From Streptomyces eurocidicus (GTDB taxonomy: Bacteria > Actinomycetota > Actinomycetes > Streptomycetales > Streptomycetaceae): a DNA stretch of 64,000 bases. This document shows positions 8,028-17,129 of this stretch, piece by piece (the stretch's first letter is position 1; each line of letters starts with the position of its first letter). Position numbers and translations under genes: made by a program. Below the pieces are notes generated by a model. That model was not told where the DNA came from and did not search any database. It saw nothing but the letters and a program-made list of their open reading frames with translations. The DNA lies in contig NZ_LGUI01000011.1 of NCBI RefSeq assembly GCF_002891295.1, forward strand, positions 124,001 through 188,000. Reading direction: 5' to 3'.

Positions 8028-9656
8028 TCAGAACCGCTCCGTCGGCTCATACGTGCCCCACACCTCGCGCAGCACCCCGCACACCTCCCCCACCGTCGCC
8101 CGCGCCCTCAGCGCGTCCTTCATCGGGTACAGCACATTGCCGGACGTACCGGACGCCGCCTCCCGGAGGGCCGCCAGCGCCGTGTTCACCGCCCGCCCGT
8201 CGCGCTCCGCGCGCAGCCGGGCCAGGCGGGCCACCTGCCGGGCCTCGATGGCCGGGTCGACGCGCAGCGGCTCGTACGGTTCCTCCTCGTCCAGCCGGTA
8301 GCGGTTGACGCCGACGACGACCCGCTCGCCGTCGTCCGTCTCCTGGGCGATGCGGTACGCGTTGCGTTCGATCTCGGCCTTCTGGAAGCCGTCCTCGATG
8401 GCGGCCACCGCGCCGCCCCGGGCCTCGACCCTCGCCATGAGGTCCACGGCGGCCTTCTCGACCGCGTCGGTGAGGGACTCCACCGCGTACGAACCGGCGA
8501 ACGGGTCGACCGTGGCGGTCACGTCCGTCTCGTAGGCCAGCACCTGCTGGGTGCGCAGGGCGAGCCGGGCGGCCTTCTCCGTGGGCAGGGCGATGGCCTC
8601 GTCGAAGGCGTTGGTGTGCAGGGACTGGGTGCCGCCGAGGACGGCCGCCAGGGCCTGGACGGCCACCCGCACCAGGTTGACCTCGGGCTGCTGGGCGGTG
8701 AGCTGGACGCCCGCCGTCTGGGTGTGGAAGCGGAGCGTCAGCGACTTGGGGTCGCGCGCGCCGAACTCCTCGCGCATCACGCGCGCCCAGATCCGCCGCG
8801 CCGCCCGGAACTTGGCGATCTCCTCCAGGATCGTGGTGCGGGCGACGAAGAAGAACGACAGGCGCGGCGCGAGGTCGTCGACGTCCATGCCCGCCCCGAT
8901 CGCCGTACGGACGTACTCGATGCCGTCGGCGAGAGTGAAGGCGATCTCCTGCGCGGGCGAGGCCCCCGCCTCGGCCATGTGATAGCCGGAGATCGAGATC
9001 GTGTTCCACCGGGGGAGCTCGGCGGCGCAGTACCGGAAGGTGTCGGCGACCAGCCGCAGCGACGGCCCGGGCGGGAAGATGTACGTGCCCCGGGCGATGT
9101 ACTCCTTGAGGACGTCGTTCTGGACGGTCCCGGTGAGGGCCTCCGGCGGTACGCCCTGTTCCTCGGCGACCAGTTGGTACATCAGGAGGAGCAGCGCGGC
9201 GGGGGCGTTGATGGTCATCGAGGTGGAGACCCCGCCGAGCGGGATGCCGTCGAAGAGGACCCGCATGTCCTCCACCGAGTCGACGGCGACGCCGACCTTG
9301 CCGACCTCACCGCTCGCGAGGGCGGTGTCCGAGTCGTGGCCCATCTGCGTGGGCAGGTCGAAGGCGACGGAGAGGCCCGTACCGCCGTGGGCGATCAGCT
9401 GCCGGTAGCGGGCGTTGGACTCGGCGGCGGTGCCGAAGCCGGCGTACTGGCGCATGGTCCAGGGGCGGCCGGTGTACATCGTCGGGTGGATGCCACGGGT
9501 GAAGGGGTACGCGCCGGGGGCGCCGAGCCGTTCGGCGGGGTCCCAGCCGGTGAGGGCGCCGGGGCCGTAGACCGGCTCGACGGGGAAGCCGGATTCCGTG
9601 CGGCGTGGACGTCCGCTCCGGCCGTGCCGTGTGTGGTCCGGCTCTTCGATGCCCAT
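8028..9656 (-). CDS. Acyl-CoA mutase large subunit (isobutyryl/methylmalonyl-CoA mutase type), no B12 domain
   Basis: This 542-residue catalytic (TIM-barrel) subunit belongs to the adenosylcobalamin-dependent acyl-CoA mutases. The CoA-binding barrel start is clear (TMYTGRPWTMRQYAGFG, then GLSVAFDLPTQMGHDSD), followed by NDVLKEYIARGTYIFP, SISGYHMAEAGA and LRFHTQTAGVQLTAQQP. The family's C-terminal B12-binding domain is absent, as in IcmA, whose cobalamin domain is a separate small subunit; no such gene is visible here, so the partner must lie elsewhere. Substrate choice (isobutyryl, methylmalonyl or other) cannot be settled by eye. The ATG at 9656 fits the family start. Confidence 0.88.
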   Translation of the reverse strand: MGIEEPDHTRHGRSGRPRRTESGFPVEPVYGPGALTGWDPAERLGAPGAYPFTRGIHPTMYTGRPWTMRQYAGFGTAAESNARYRQLIAHGGTGLSVAFDLPTQMGHDSDTALASGEVGKVGVAVDSVEDMRVLFDGIPLGGVSTSMTINAPAALLLLMYQLVAEEQGVPPEALTGTVQNDVLKEYIARGTYIFPPGPSLRLVADTFRYCAAELPRWNTISISGYHMAEAGASPAQEIAFTLADGIEYVRTAIGAGMDVDDLAPRLSFFFVARTTILEEIAKFRAARRIWARVMREEFGARDPKSLTLRFHTQTAGVQLTAQQPEVNLVRVAVQALAAVLGGTQSLHTNAFDEAIALPTEKAARLALRTQQVLAYETDVTATVDPFAGSYAVESLTDAVEKAAVDLMARVEARGGAVAAIEDGFQKAEIERNAYRIAQETDDGERVVVGVNRYRLDEEEPYEPLRVDPAIEARQVARLARLRAERDGRAVNTALAALREAASGTSGNVLYPMKDALRARATVGEVCGVLREVWGTYEPTERF

Positions 9657-9944
9657 CTGCCGCCTCCCGCTCCGCGTTGGGGTGTGTGCACCAGCATGCT
9701 CCGGGAGGTGGGGGCGGGGCAGCGTCGACACGGGGCTTTGTGCGGAGGGGTGCCGGGGTGTGGGGGGCGCGGGCAGGGCCGGGGGAAGAGCCCCGCCCGC
9801 GCCGATGCGCAGGAGCCGACGGTATGGGGGGAACTCCGGCTCTTGCGCGGCCGATGACCAGTCGGCTCACTTCTTACAGCGTCGGGGGGCGTGGAAATGT
9901 CACACCGGGTCGCGGCGGGGCGGGTGCGGTGGGGCGGGTGCCGC
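9657..9944. other. Upstream region of the mutase gene, no gene seen
   Basis: No convincing coding frame. It should hold the mutase promoter. A GC-rich hairpin is visible (GGCGCGGGC at 9766-9774 with GCCCGCGCC at 9795-9803). Confidence 0.5.
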
Positions 9945-10123
9945 TGCGCGGGGCTTCTTCCCCACCCCGCCCCTTCCCGTAACCGGGGGCTGACGCCCCC
10001 GGACCCCCGTTCCGCGCTCCGCGCGGTGTCCTCAATCGCCGGACGGGCTGAATTTCAGCCCGTCCGGCGATTGAGGACCGGGGTCCGGGGCGGAGCCCCG
10101 TTCGGGAAGGGGCGGGTAGGGGA
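9945..10123. repeat. Dispersed palindromic element, copy 2 (simple form)
   Basis: The core palindrome at 10026-10076 is nearly identical to copy 1, again flanked by an inverted CCCCACCCCGCCCCTTCCC / GGGAAGGGGCGGG pair. It lies 30 bases after the stop codon of the 10153-11286 gene, so copies 1 and 2 bracket the mutase gene. Confidence 0.9.
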
Positions 10124-10152
10124 CAACGCCGCCCGCAGGGCCCGCCCACCCG

Positions 10153-11286
10153 CTACATACCCCGCGTCGTCAACCCCACCGGCCCCGGAACCCCCGGCAC
10201 CACCAACGCCCCCGTCCCTACCCCCGGCACCCCCGAAGGCGTCGCCGCCTCGCCCCGCGCCGGGTTCCGCACCCCGCCGCCGTCCAGCAACTTCTCGCAG
10301 TACTTGCGGATCGCCGACGCCCCGGCGCCCGCCGACCGCTCCAGCGTGCGGATGTCGTTCTCGTCGACGGCCCTCCAGTGCTGCGCGGACAGGTAGTCGC
10401 GGCACAGGCGAGTGGCCAGGGTCGTGGTGCCCGTGCCGGGGTCCTTGTCCCTCTCCTTGCCCTTGCCGTTGTCCTTACGGTCGTCACGGTTGTCGTCCCG
10501 GCCGTCGCCCTCGCGGTCGTCGCGACCGCCGTCGTGGCGGCGCGGCGTCTCGGACGGGGACTCGCCGGGGCCCGCGTCGCGGCCGCCGCCGTGGCCGGTG
10601 GTCGCCTCGGCGCCGGGGGTGGCGGAGGCCGACGGGCGGCCGCTCTCGCGGGGGGCGCCGTACGAGGGCGCGGCACCCGGCGCGCCGGGCTCCGTGGTGC
10701 CCGCGCCGCCGTTCTCCAGGGCGGACACGCTCGCGCCCGCCGCCGGTTCGCCGCCCGATCTCTTGAAGGGCGCCGGGAGGACGCCCGTACCGGCGGCCAC
10801 GGCGACGCCGCCCAGGGCGCAGCCCGCTATCGCCATGGCCACGCCGACCTCGACGGGCCGCCAGCGCCGGCCCAGCCGCCGCCGACGGGCGGAGCCGATC
10901 GGGACGACGGGGGCGTCGACGCGCGTAGGTCTCTCCGTGGCGGGCGCCGGGGCCGTCGGCTCCGCAGCCGTGGCCGGCACCGCGCGGGCCGCGCGGAACG
11001 CCGCCAGCGCCGCCTCCTCACCGGGCAGCGGGCGGTCCGGGGCCGCGGGCGGCGGGGTCAGCGAGCGCAGGGCCGCGAGCAGGGCCGCCGCCTCCGGCGG
11101 AGTCGCCGACGGAGCCGGGGGCGCCGCCGTCCGCGGGTCCTCCTCCAGGGTCGCGCCCGCCCCCGGGGTCGGCGGAGTCGGAGCGTCCGCCGTGCCCTCG
11201 GCGCCGGCCGGGTCGCTCAGGAGCCGTTCCACGGCGTCGTCGTCCAGCCAGTCTTCCAACCAGTCGTACCGGTGGTCGTCCGCCAT
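10153..11286 (-). CDS. Membrane protein coupled to an ECF sigma factor (possible anti-sigma-type partner)
   Basis: The ATG at 11286 overlaps the sigma-factor stop (TGATG), so the two are translated together. The 377-residue protein has an acidic N-terminal stretch (YDWLEDWLDDDAVERLL), a long Ala/Pro-rich linker, one membrane helix near residues 155-175 (VGVAMAIAGCALGGVAVAAG), and an extracytoplasmic part with a very charged low-complexity stretch (Arg/Asp/Gly/Lys, about 265-300) followed by a Cys-containing domain (LATRLCRDYLSAQHW, IRKYCEKLL). Topology and coupling fit a sigma-regulatory membrane protein, but no zinc anti-sigma motif (HxxxCxxC) is visible, so the regulatory role is inference. 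Confidence 0.75.
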   Translation of the reverse strand: MADDHRYDWLEDWLDDDAVERLLSDPAGAEGTADAPTPPTPGAGATLEEDPRTAAPPAPSATPPEAAALLAALRSLTPPPAAPDRPLPGEEAALAAFRAARAVPATAAEPTAPAPATERPTRVDAPVVPIGSARRRRLGRRWRPVEVGVAMAIAGCALGGVAVAAGTGVLPAPFKRSGGEPAAGASVSALENGGAGTTEPGAPGAAPSYGAPRESGRPSASATPGAEATTGHGGGRDAGPGESPSETPRRHDGGRDDREGDGRDDNRDDRKDNGKGKERDKDPGTGTTTLATRLCRDYLSAQHWRAVDENDIRTLERSAGAGASAIRKYCEKLLDGGGVRNPARGEAATPSGVPGVGTGALVVPGVPGPVGLTTRGM

Positions 11287-11948
11287 CACATGTCCTTCTG
11301 CGTCCGCGCACGCAATTGCGTCACACCGGCAGAAGCGTTCGCTCCGGTGTGTGACGTCGGGGGCGTCGAAGAGGGCCGCCGCTGCGCGGGGAGCGCGTCG
11401 GCCGCCGTCACCAGCTCGGCCAGCCGCCGCAGGCCGCGGTGGGCGGCGGTGCGGACCGCCCCCGGCCGTTTGCCGAGCACGCCTGCCGCGCTCTTGGCGT
11501 CGAGGCCGACGACGACTCGCAGCACGACGGCCTCCGCCTGGTCCTGAGGGAGCTGGGCTATGAGCGCGAGGGTGCGGTCGGTGCCGAGGGACTCCAGGGC
11601 CTCGCCCGCGGTGTCCGCGTCGGCCGGCCGGGCCGCGAGCTCGCTCTCGTCGCCGCCGATGGCCGGGCGCCGGCCCCGCATCCGTATGTGGTCGAGCGCG
11701 CGGTTGCGGGCGATACGGGCCGCCCAGCCGCGGAACCGGTCCGCGTCGCCGGTGAACCGCTCCAGGTCGCGCGCGATCTGGAGCCATGCCTCGGAGGCCA
11801 CGTCCTCCGCTTCCGGCTCGCCGACGAGCGTGCGGACGTAGCCGAGCAGGCGAGGGTGCACGGCACGGTAGACGGTACGGAACGCCGTCTCGTCCCCACC
11901 CTGCGCCGCGCGCACCGCGGCCGTCAGCTCAGCGTCGTCCCCCTGCAC
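11286..11948 (-). CDS. ECF RNA polymerase sigma factor
   Basis: It directs RNA polymerase to alternative promoters. Region 2 is visible at about residues 20-85 (ETAFRTVYRAVHPRLLGYVRTLVG, then EDVASEAWLQIARD and FRGWAARIARNRALDHIR), region 4 at about 120-175 (LIAQLPQDQAEAVVLRVVVGL, then VLGKRPGAVRTAAHRGLRRL). I chose the GTG at 11948 because AGGATGAGG precedes it at good spacing; a GTG at 11966 is the alternative. The unusually long tail after region 4 (~40 residues, Ser/Thr/Pro-rich) and the TGATG coupling to a membrane protein are notable. The target regulon is unknown. Confidence 0.9.
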   Translation of the reverse strand: MQGDDAELTAAVRAAQGGDETAFRTVYRAVHPRLLGYVRTLVGEPEAEDVASEAWLQIARDLERFTGDADRFRGWAARIARNRALDHIRMRGRRPAIGGDESELAARPADADTAGEALESLGTDRTLALIAQLPQDQAEAVVLRVVVGLDAKSAAGVLGKRPGAVRTAAHRGLRRLAELVTAADALPAQRRPSSTPPTSHTGANASAGVTQLRARTQKDM

Positions 11949-12619
11949 GCCCTCATCCTGCCCCACTCCGAGAATCCGCGACTCAGCAGCCCGCGGGCCC
12001 GATGCCGTAAGGATTCTGCGCCCGGGTGTCACCGGCTACGGGGCCGGGTTCCACTGGCCGATACCCGGCGGCGCGGGGCGGCACACCGGCCGCCGCCGCC
12101 CACCGCGGGGACGCCTGACCGCACGGACACATCTTTCGGACCCCCTGGGGCTGTGGTCGTCACTTCCGGTTTTCCCGGTTCCCCGGCCACTGGGACAGAC
12201 GAGAACAGACGAGAGAGAAACGCGCTCCGGCGAGCGCGGACCCCGCACGTTACGGGCATGTGCCCGGCCTCGTCCAGAAGAGATCCGACCGCGGCGGTAT
12301 GACAGTGTGACGGATTCGCGGCCCTTGGCGCTGTAGAAGATGCGGACCTCACCAGGGTCCGCACCGGACGGCGGCCGGGGCCTCTCCTGTGGGGGGTGGC
12401 GGCCCCGGCCGTCCTCCGTCCGGCGCCGCCCCACTGACGTGGGCGTGCGAAGTGCCGCGGCGGCGCCGTGACCCACGGCGTGGCCGACCGGCCGAGAGCC
12501 CGGCGGTGCCGTCCGGCGCGCGCCGGACGGCGCGCACCCGGGCGCACACCCTCGCCTCGATCCGCCGGGGAATCCGCCGGTCCCGGACCGTCCCGTCCGG
12601 ACCACCGGCTGCCGACGAC
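11949..12619. other. Long non-coding stretch between the sigma-factor and glycosyltransferase genes
   Basis: All frames here lack coding signals, and I see no gene. The part next to 11949 should hold the sigma-factor promoter. A strong imperfect hairpin lies at 12366-12414, and 12620 onward is a tandem repeat. Confidence 0.5.
12366..12414. other. Strong inverted repeat in non-coding DNA
   Basis: The left arm 12366-12382 and right arm GGCCCCGGCCGTCC (12401-12414) form a 14-bp stem with one 3-base bulge and an 18-base loop. It could terminate transcripts entering from either side, or be part of an unannotated RNA. Confidence 0.5.
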
Positions 12620-12790
12620 GGCCTCCGTAAGGCTCACCCGGCGGCCATCGCCTCCGTAAGGCTCACCCGACGGCGGCCGCTTCCATAAGGCTCACCCGAC
12701 AGCCACCACCTCCGTAAGGCTCACCCGGCGGCGACCGCCCCCGTAAGGCTCACCCGACAGCCACCGCCCCCGTAAGGCTCACGCCGCCGC
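12620..12790. repeat. 29-bp tandem repeat, six copies, overlapping the glycosyltransferase stop codon
   Basis: The motif CCGTAAGGCTCAC (one copy CCATAAGGCTCAC) starts at 12625, 12654, 12683, 12712, 12741 and 12770: exactly 29 bases apart each time. Sixteen positions are almost invariant and ~13 vary, partly alternating between CGGCGGC and CGACAGCC types. The last copy contains the stop codon of the glycosyltransferase gene (12779-12781, minus strand). Twenty-nine is not a multiple of three. Confidence 0.95.
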
Positions 12791-14872
12791 CCCCTCCTCC
12801 TTCGGCTCCGCGTCCTTGACCGTGATCGTCAGATCGTTGGTCACCGTGAAGTACGGGCGCAGCCGCACCTCTCCCCGCTTCGCCGCCGGGAAGGTGTCGA
12901 CGCCCTTGCGGTCGGCGAAGTCGCCCGCGATCCGGCCCGCGCGCACCAGCGCCGCCCCGGCCGCCGGGCGCACCCACAGGTCCCACAGGTCCTGCTCCTC
13001 CTCCGGCTTCACGCGCCGCGCCATCGGCTCGTACGGCAGCCGGCCGGAGCCGTTCGTCAGGGGCGCGCGGACGTCGCCCACCGAGCCGTCGCCGCCGCGC
13101 AGCCGGGCGATGATCTCGGCGCCCTCGCCGAAGGCGGTGCCGTGGGCGGTGAGGGTGAGCGTGACGCCGTCCGCGCCGACGCGCACCTCGGTGACCTCCG
13201 CGTGCTCGGGGCGCAGCCAGGCGCGCACCGCGAGGAAGCCGTCGCTGGTGGTGTACGGGACGCGGGCGGTGACGCCGTCCCCCGTCGTCGCGAGCGGGCG
13301 GTTCAGCAGGTCCTTCTGCTCGACCAGCGCGGCCGTCAGCCTGCGGCGGCTCTTGTCACCCGGGCGCTCGACGTAGCTGTCCCAGCGGCCCTCGGCCAGC
13401 GGGGCGGGCGCAAACCGGGCCTCGGCCCAGGCGCCGGGCTCGCGGGCGCCGGTGAGCGGGGCCCGGACGGCGACGCCCTCCTTGCCCTTGGCGCCGCGCC
13501 GGCGGAGCAGCGCGTGGGTGTCGGCGGCGGTGAGCTGCTCGGCGCGCAGCCGCACGATCACGGTGCCGTCGGCGGCGACGGAGCAGCGGGCCTCGGGGTG
13601 GGCGATCGCCCCCGGCGCGGCGACGGCGGGGCCGGCGGAGGCGGCCTTGGCGCGGCCGCCGCCGAAGAGGCCGCGCAGCAGGCCCTTCCGCTTCTCGGGA
13701 ACGGTGGCCGTGCAGCCGGGCCGCAGCTCCTCGAACAACTCCTCGTAGCGGTCGGCGATCCGGGCCGGGGCGTAGCGCAGGGCGGTCTCGCGGGCGGCCT
13801 TGCCGAGGCGGTCGCGCAGCGCCGCGTCGCCGGTGATCTTCAGGAGGGCGGCGGCGTAGGCGTCGACCGCGCCCGCGTCGTCCAGCGGGACGAGCACGCC
13901 GTCGGTGCCGTCGGTGAGGATCTCGCGCGGGCCGTAGGGGCAGTCGGTGGCGACGACCGGGAGGCCGGCGTGCATGGCCTCGACGATGGTCATGCCGAAG
14001 GACTCGGCGTCGGAGGCGACGGCGGCGACCGCGCCCTTGGACCACTCGGTCTCGATGGGCGAGCGGGCTCCCATCAGGGTGATCCGCTCGTAGAGGCCCA
14101 GTTCCTCGATCTGCTTGCGCAGCTTGGCCTTGGCGGGGCCGCGGCCGTAGATCCGCAGGTTCCAGTCGGGGCGCTCGGCGGCGATCGCGGCGAAGGCGGC
14201 GATCAGGCGGTCGTAGCGCTTGACGGCGACGAGCCGGCCGGCGGAGACGATCACGTTCGAGGTGCCGTCGGAGGGCTCGGCGGCGGGGGCCGGGACGGCG
14301 TTGGGGATGGCGAGGATGCGGGCGCGGGCGTCGGGGAGGGCCTCCCGGTAGTGCCCGGCGTCCGCTTCGGAGACGGTGGCGAAGGCGTCGAGCGCGGCGA
14401 TGGCGGGGTCCATCACGGCGTGCAGCTCGGGGACGTGCGCCTCGTGGGTGAGGTGCTCCTGGCCGAGGCGGAGGTAGCGGTCGGAGCCGTACTTCGCGAG
14501 GTAGCCGATGAGCTTGGGGCGGGTGGCGATGACGACGTCGGCGTCGGTGGCGGCGAGGTGGGCGGCCACCCGCTCGTCGGTGAGGGCCGTGGCGGCCATG
14601 CGGCCGTTGTCGATGCGCTCGTCCCGGAAGATCTCGCTCGGCCGCTGGTTGAGCGGCGTGGCGTACTCGTCGGTCTCGGCGCCCTCACGGAGGTCGACCA
14701 GCGGGGTCAGGGTGACCCGGGGGTCGAGGGTGAGCTCGGGCTCGTCCACGGGGCGGTTGACACTGACGATCCGCACCTCGTGCCGGTCCGCGAGGGCGGC
14801 GGCGAGGTTGACGGTGGAGCGGATGGTGCCGCCGATGCCGTACGCGTTGTGAAGCAGGAATTCGATCTTCAT
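12779..14872 (-). CDS. GT4-family glycosyltransferase with C-terminal extension
   Basis: The ATG at 14872 has GAGGG 4 bases upstream. This 697-residue protein has a GT-B fold in residues 1-400: MKIEFLLHNAYGIGGTIRST at the start, GRLVAVKRYDRLIAAF and SDAESFGMTIVEAMHAGLPVV with the EX7E-type donor-site glutamates. Residues ~430-690 are two repeated beta-rich modules (GAIAHPEARCSVAADGT, later VTARVPYTTSDGF) like those appended to cell-wall glycopolymer transferases of streptomycetes. It probably adds sugars to a wall teichoic-type polymer; acceptor and sugar are not known. A ~160-residue insertion-free linker rich in Lys/Ala (KRKGLLRGLFGGGRAKA) separates the parts. Confidence 0.85.
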   Translation of the reverse strand: MKIEFLLHNAYGIGGTIRSTVNLAAALADRHEVRIVSVNRPVDEPELTLDPRVTLTPLVDLREGAETDEYATPLNQRPSEIFRDERIDNGRMAATALTDERVAAHLAATDADVVIATRPKLIGYLAKYGSDRYLRLGQEHLTHEAHVPELHAVMDPAIAALDAFATVSEADAGHYREALPDARARILAIPNAVPAPAAEPSDGTSNVIVSAGRLVAVKRYDRLIAAFAAIAAERPDWNLRIYGRGPAKAKLRKQIEELGLYERITLMGARSPIETEWSKGAVAAVASDAESFGMTIVEAMHAGLPVVATDCPYGPREILTDGTDGVLVPLDDAGAVDAYAAALLKITGDAALRDRLGKAARETALRYAPARIADRYEELFEELRPGCTATVPEKRKGLLRGLFGGGRAKAASAGPAVAAPGAIAHPEARCSVAADGTVIVRLRAEQLTAADTHALLRRRGAKGKEGVAVRAPLTGAREPGAWAEARFAPAPLAEGRWDSYVERPGDKSRRRLTAALVEQKDLLNRPLATTGDGVTARVPYTTSDGFLAVRAWLRPEHAEVTEVRVGADGVTLTLTAHGTAFGEGAEIIARLRGGDGSVGDVRAPLTNGSGRLPYEPMARRVKPEEEQDLWDLWVRPAAGAALVRAGRIAGDFADRKGVDTFPAAKRGEVRLRPYFTVTNDLTITVKDAEPKEEGAAA

Positions 14873-15019
14873 CGGGCCCTCGTTACGGATGCGGGGGTAC
14901 GCCTGCGCGCACTCCTTCGTGGAGATGCGTGAGCGACCCCGAGTATGACCTGAGTGTTGCCTTCCGCATATCCGACGACGGGAGCGCGCAGCTTGGTTCA
15001 ACCCCGAACGCTAAGCCCC

Positions 15020-16732
15020 TCAGGGGGCCACCCGCCCGGCGAGCGCCGAGAATTCCTTCCAGGGCATGGTGGGCGGGCGGGGGTCCCACAGCCGCTGGGC
15101 GACGGCGGCGAGCGGCAGCCGGATGCCGTCGGCCACCTGCTGCGGAGTCTGGGCGTCGGGGAAGTCGCACCAGACGGCGAGCCTGCCGCCGGTGACACGG
15201 TCGGGGCCGGTGAGGTCCTGCGCGGCGGCCGTGCTGCCGCGCAGGACGGCAGGCGACCACTGCCGGTAGATCCGCTCACCGGTGGGGTAGCGGAACTGGT
15301 TGGGCTCGCCGAGTACGTAATAGAGGTACTCGTCGTTGAGGTTGACCACGCGGCGTCCCTCGTTCAGGTACTCCTGCGGGTCGCGGGCGCCGAGCTCCTT
15401 GCCCGTCCAGTATTCGACCTCGATGTCCTTGTCGGCGGTGACGACGCCGCCGCGGAAGAAGCCGTCGTTCCACGCCTTGGGCTTCTTGCCGAGCGGGCGC
15501 AGCACCGCCGCCCGGTCGTTGAGCCAGGCCGTGGCGAGGTCCTGGACCCGGCCCCGGGCGCCGTAGCGCTGCCGGGCCAGCTGGGCCAGGCGCGGGTAGG
15601 AGGTCTCGGGGTCCTTGGCCATCAGCGCGCGGTACTCGTCGGCGCCGAGGTGGAACCAGGCGCCGGGGAACAGCGGCGCGTACTCGCGCAGCAGGTCGTC
15701 GACGATGCGGGCGGCCTCGGGGTTGGCGATGTCGACCGCGCCCCGGGCGGAGGTGCCGGCGGCGTCCTTCAGCTGGAGGCCGGGGTGGGCCTTGATGACG
15801 GCGCCGAGGTGGCCGGGCGAGTCGATCTCGGGGACGACGGTGATGTGCAGGGAGTCGGCGAGGGCGACGATGCGGCGGACCTCGGCCTTGGTGAGGTGCT
15901 GGGGCGAGACGATCTCGGGGTGCGACTCGCTCTCGATGCGGAAGCCCTGGTCGTCGGAGAAGTGCAGGCCGAGCTGGTTGAGCTTGAGCTCCGCCAGCTC
16001 GCGGATCCGGGCCTCGATCCACTCGGCGCTGAAGTGCTTGCGGGCGATGTCGAGGTTGAGGCCGCGCTGGCCGCGGCCGGGGGCGTCGCGCACGACGCCC
16101 TCGGGGAGCCCGCCGCCGGAGCGCACGGCCTGCGCGAGGGTGCGCGTGCCGTAGAACACCCCGGCCTCTCCCGCGGAGGTGATGAGGATCCGGTGGTCGT
16201 CGGCGGTCAGCTCGTACGCCTCGTCGCCGCCGCTCTGGCCGGGGCGCAGGGCCAGCTCGATGTCGCCGGGGCGGGCGGGCGTCCCGGCGGCGGTCAGCTT
16301 GAGGTCGACGGCCAGCTGCCGGGCCTCGTCGGCGAGGGGCCCGTCCGGCGGGGTGACGACCCGGGCCCCGGCCGCGGGCCGCCAGCCGGGGCCGGGGGCG
16401 GCGGTGACGGAGCGGAGGCCGGGGACGGTGCGGGGGATCCCGGCGGGGACGGGCGCGTGGGAGATGACGGACGGCGGGGCGCTGGACGGCCCGGCCGGCC
16501 GGGACACCCGGGGAGAGCGGGAGTCGTCCTGGACCGGCCGGGAGGAGGAGTCGCGCGGGCAGCCCACGAGGGTCATGGTGCCCAGCAGCACGGCGGCGGC
16601 CACGGCCGCGCGCGGGGCCGCCGCGCGGGTGACGCGGGTGAGCCGGGTGAGCGGCGCGAGCCGAGGGGGCCTGGTGGTCCGGGCGAGCCGGGCGAGCCGA
16701 GGGGTCCTGGTGAGTCCAGCAGGCAGTCCCAT
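15020..16732 (-). CDS. Beta-N-acetylhexosaminidase, GH20, lipoprotein
   Basis: AGGAGG stands 9 bases before the ATG at 16732. The 570-residue protein releases N-acetylglucosamine from chitin or peptidoglycan-type oligosaccharides outside the cell. The N-terminus is an Arg-rich repetitive stretch, a hydrophobic segment and a lipobox (MTLVGC). The GH20 N-domain (about 80-190) precedes the barrel, whose conserved parts are RGLNLDIARKHFSAEWI, NQLGLHFSDDQGFRIES, VPEIDSPGHLGAV and the catalytic Asp-Glu in FHLGADEY (the family usually has HxGGDE, so one Gly is Ala). The N-terminal coding DNA is itself a GGGCGAGCC-type simple repeat. Confidence 0.92.
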   Translation of the reverse strand: MGLPAGLTRTPRLARLARTTRPPRLAPLTRLTRVTRAAAPRAAVAAAVLLGTMTLVGCPRDSSSRPVQDDSRSPRVSRPAGPSSAPPSVISHAPVPAGIPRTVPGLRSVTAAPGPGWRPAAGARVVTPPDGPLADEARQLAVDLKLTAAGTPARPGDIELALRPGQSGGDEAYELTADDHRILITSAGEAGVFYGTRTLAQAVRSGGGLPEGVVRDAPGRGQRGLNLDIARKHFSAEWIEARIRELAELKLNQLGLHFSDDQGFRIESESHPEIVSPQHLTKAEVRRIVALADSLHITVVPEIDSPGHLGAVIKAHPGLQLKDAAGTSARGAVDIANPEAARIVDDLLREYAPLFPGAWFHLGADEYRALMAKDPETSYPRLAQLARQRYGARGRVQDLATAWLNDRAAVLRPLGKKPKAWNDGFFRGGVVTADKDIEVEYWTGKELGARDPQEYLNEGRRVVNLNDEYLYYVLGEPNQFRYPTGERIYRQWSPAVLRGSTAAAQDLTGPDRVTGGRLAVWCDFPDAQTPQQVADGIRLPLAAVAQRLWDPRPPTMPWKEFSALAGRVAP

Positions 16733-17129
16733 GGAGCAGACCCTCCTATACAGGGCATATACGTGGTGAAGGTATTGCCCTTTGCCCGGCAAGGTGTCCA
16801 CCACGCGCCCGAAACGGGCCTCGTCCGAATGAAATTCGCGCATCCGTCGGACAGCGCACCGGACCGTGGCCGAGAATCGTCGACACCGTAGCGGCTCAGT
16901 TCCTCGACCGGAAGACCCAGTTCCGCGGGTGACACCCGGGTGTCCCGCGGACGCCGCACGGGTGTCGCCGTCGGCTGCCTACGAGCCGTCGCACCCGTGC
17001 CCGTTCGCCCATCCGCACCGCATCCGCCCTGCCCGGGTCCCACCCGAGCCCGGCCCGGCGTCCCGTCCGGACCCCGCCCGGACCGGCCGTCGAGCCCCGC
17101 GCCGCACCCCCTCGCCCGAGGAGACCACG
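16733..17129. other. Divergent promoter region, no gene seen
   Basis: Between the hexosaminidase and OHCU decarboxylase starts. The part near 16745-16800 is markedly AT-richer (two TATAC/TATAC-like runs) and should hold the hexosaminidase promoter. From 16866 an in-frame ATG opens into the decarboxylase frame, but the Arg/Pro-rich translation there does not look like protein. Confidence 0.5.

Noticed and set aside
7844..10123. Insertion sequence or composite transposon around the mutase gene
   Set aside because: No transposase frame lies within or next to either element, and no target-site duplication could be recognised by eye.
12620..12790. Possible CRISPR array
   Set aside because: Units are directly adjacent at 29-base spacing with no independent spacers, conserved and variable parts alternate within the unit, and no cas genes are near. 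It is a tandem repeat.
13142..14932. Long plus-strand frame opposite the GT4 glycosyltransferase
   Set aside because: It is a GC-driven shadow: Gly/Val/Arg-rich, no family-like sequence, and the opposite strand encodes a clear glycosyltransferase.
16866..17129. ATG-started N-terminal extension of OHCU decarboxylase
   Set aside because: The ~88 extra residues are Arg/Pro-rich and unlike the family; the CTG with a strong ribosome site is better placed.
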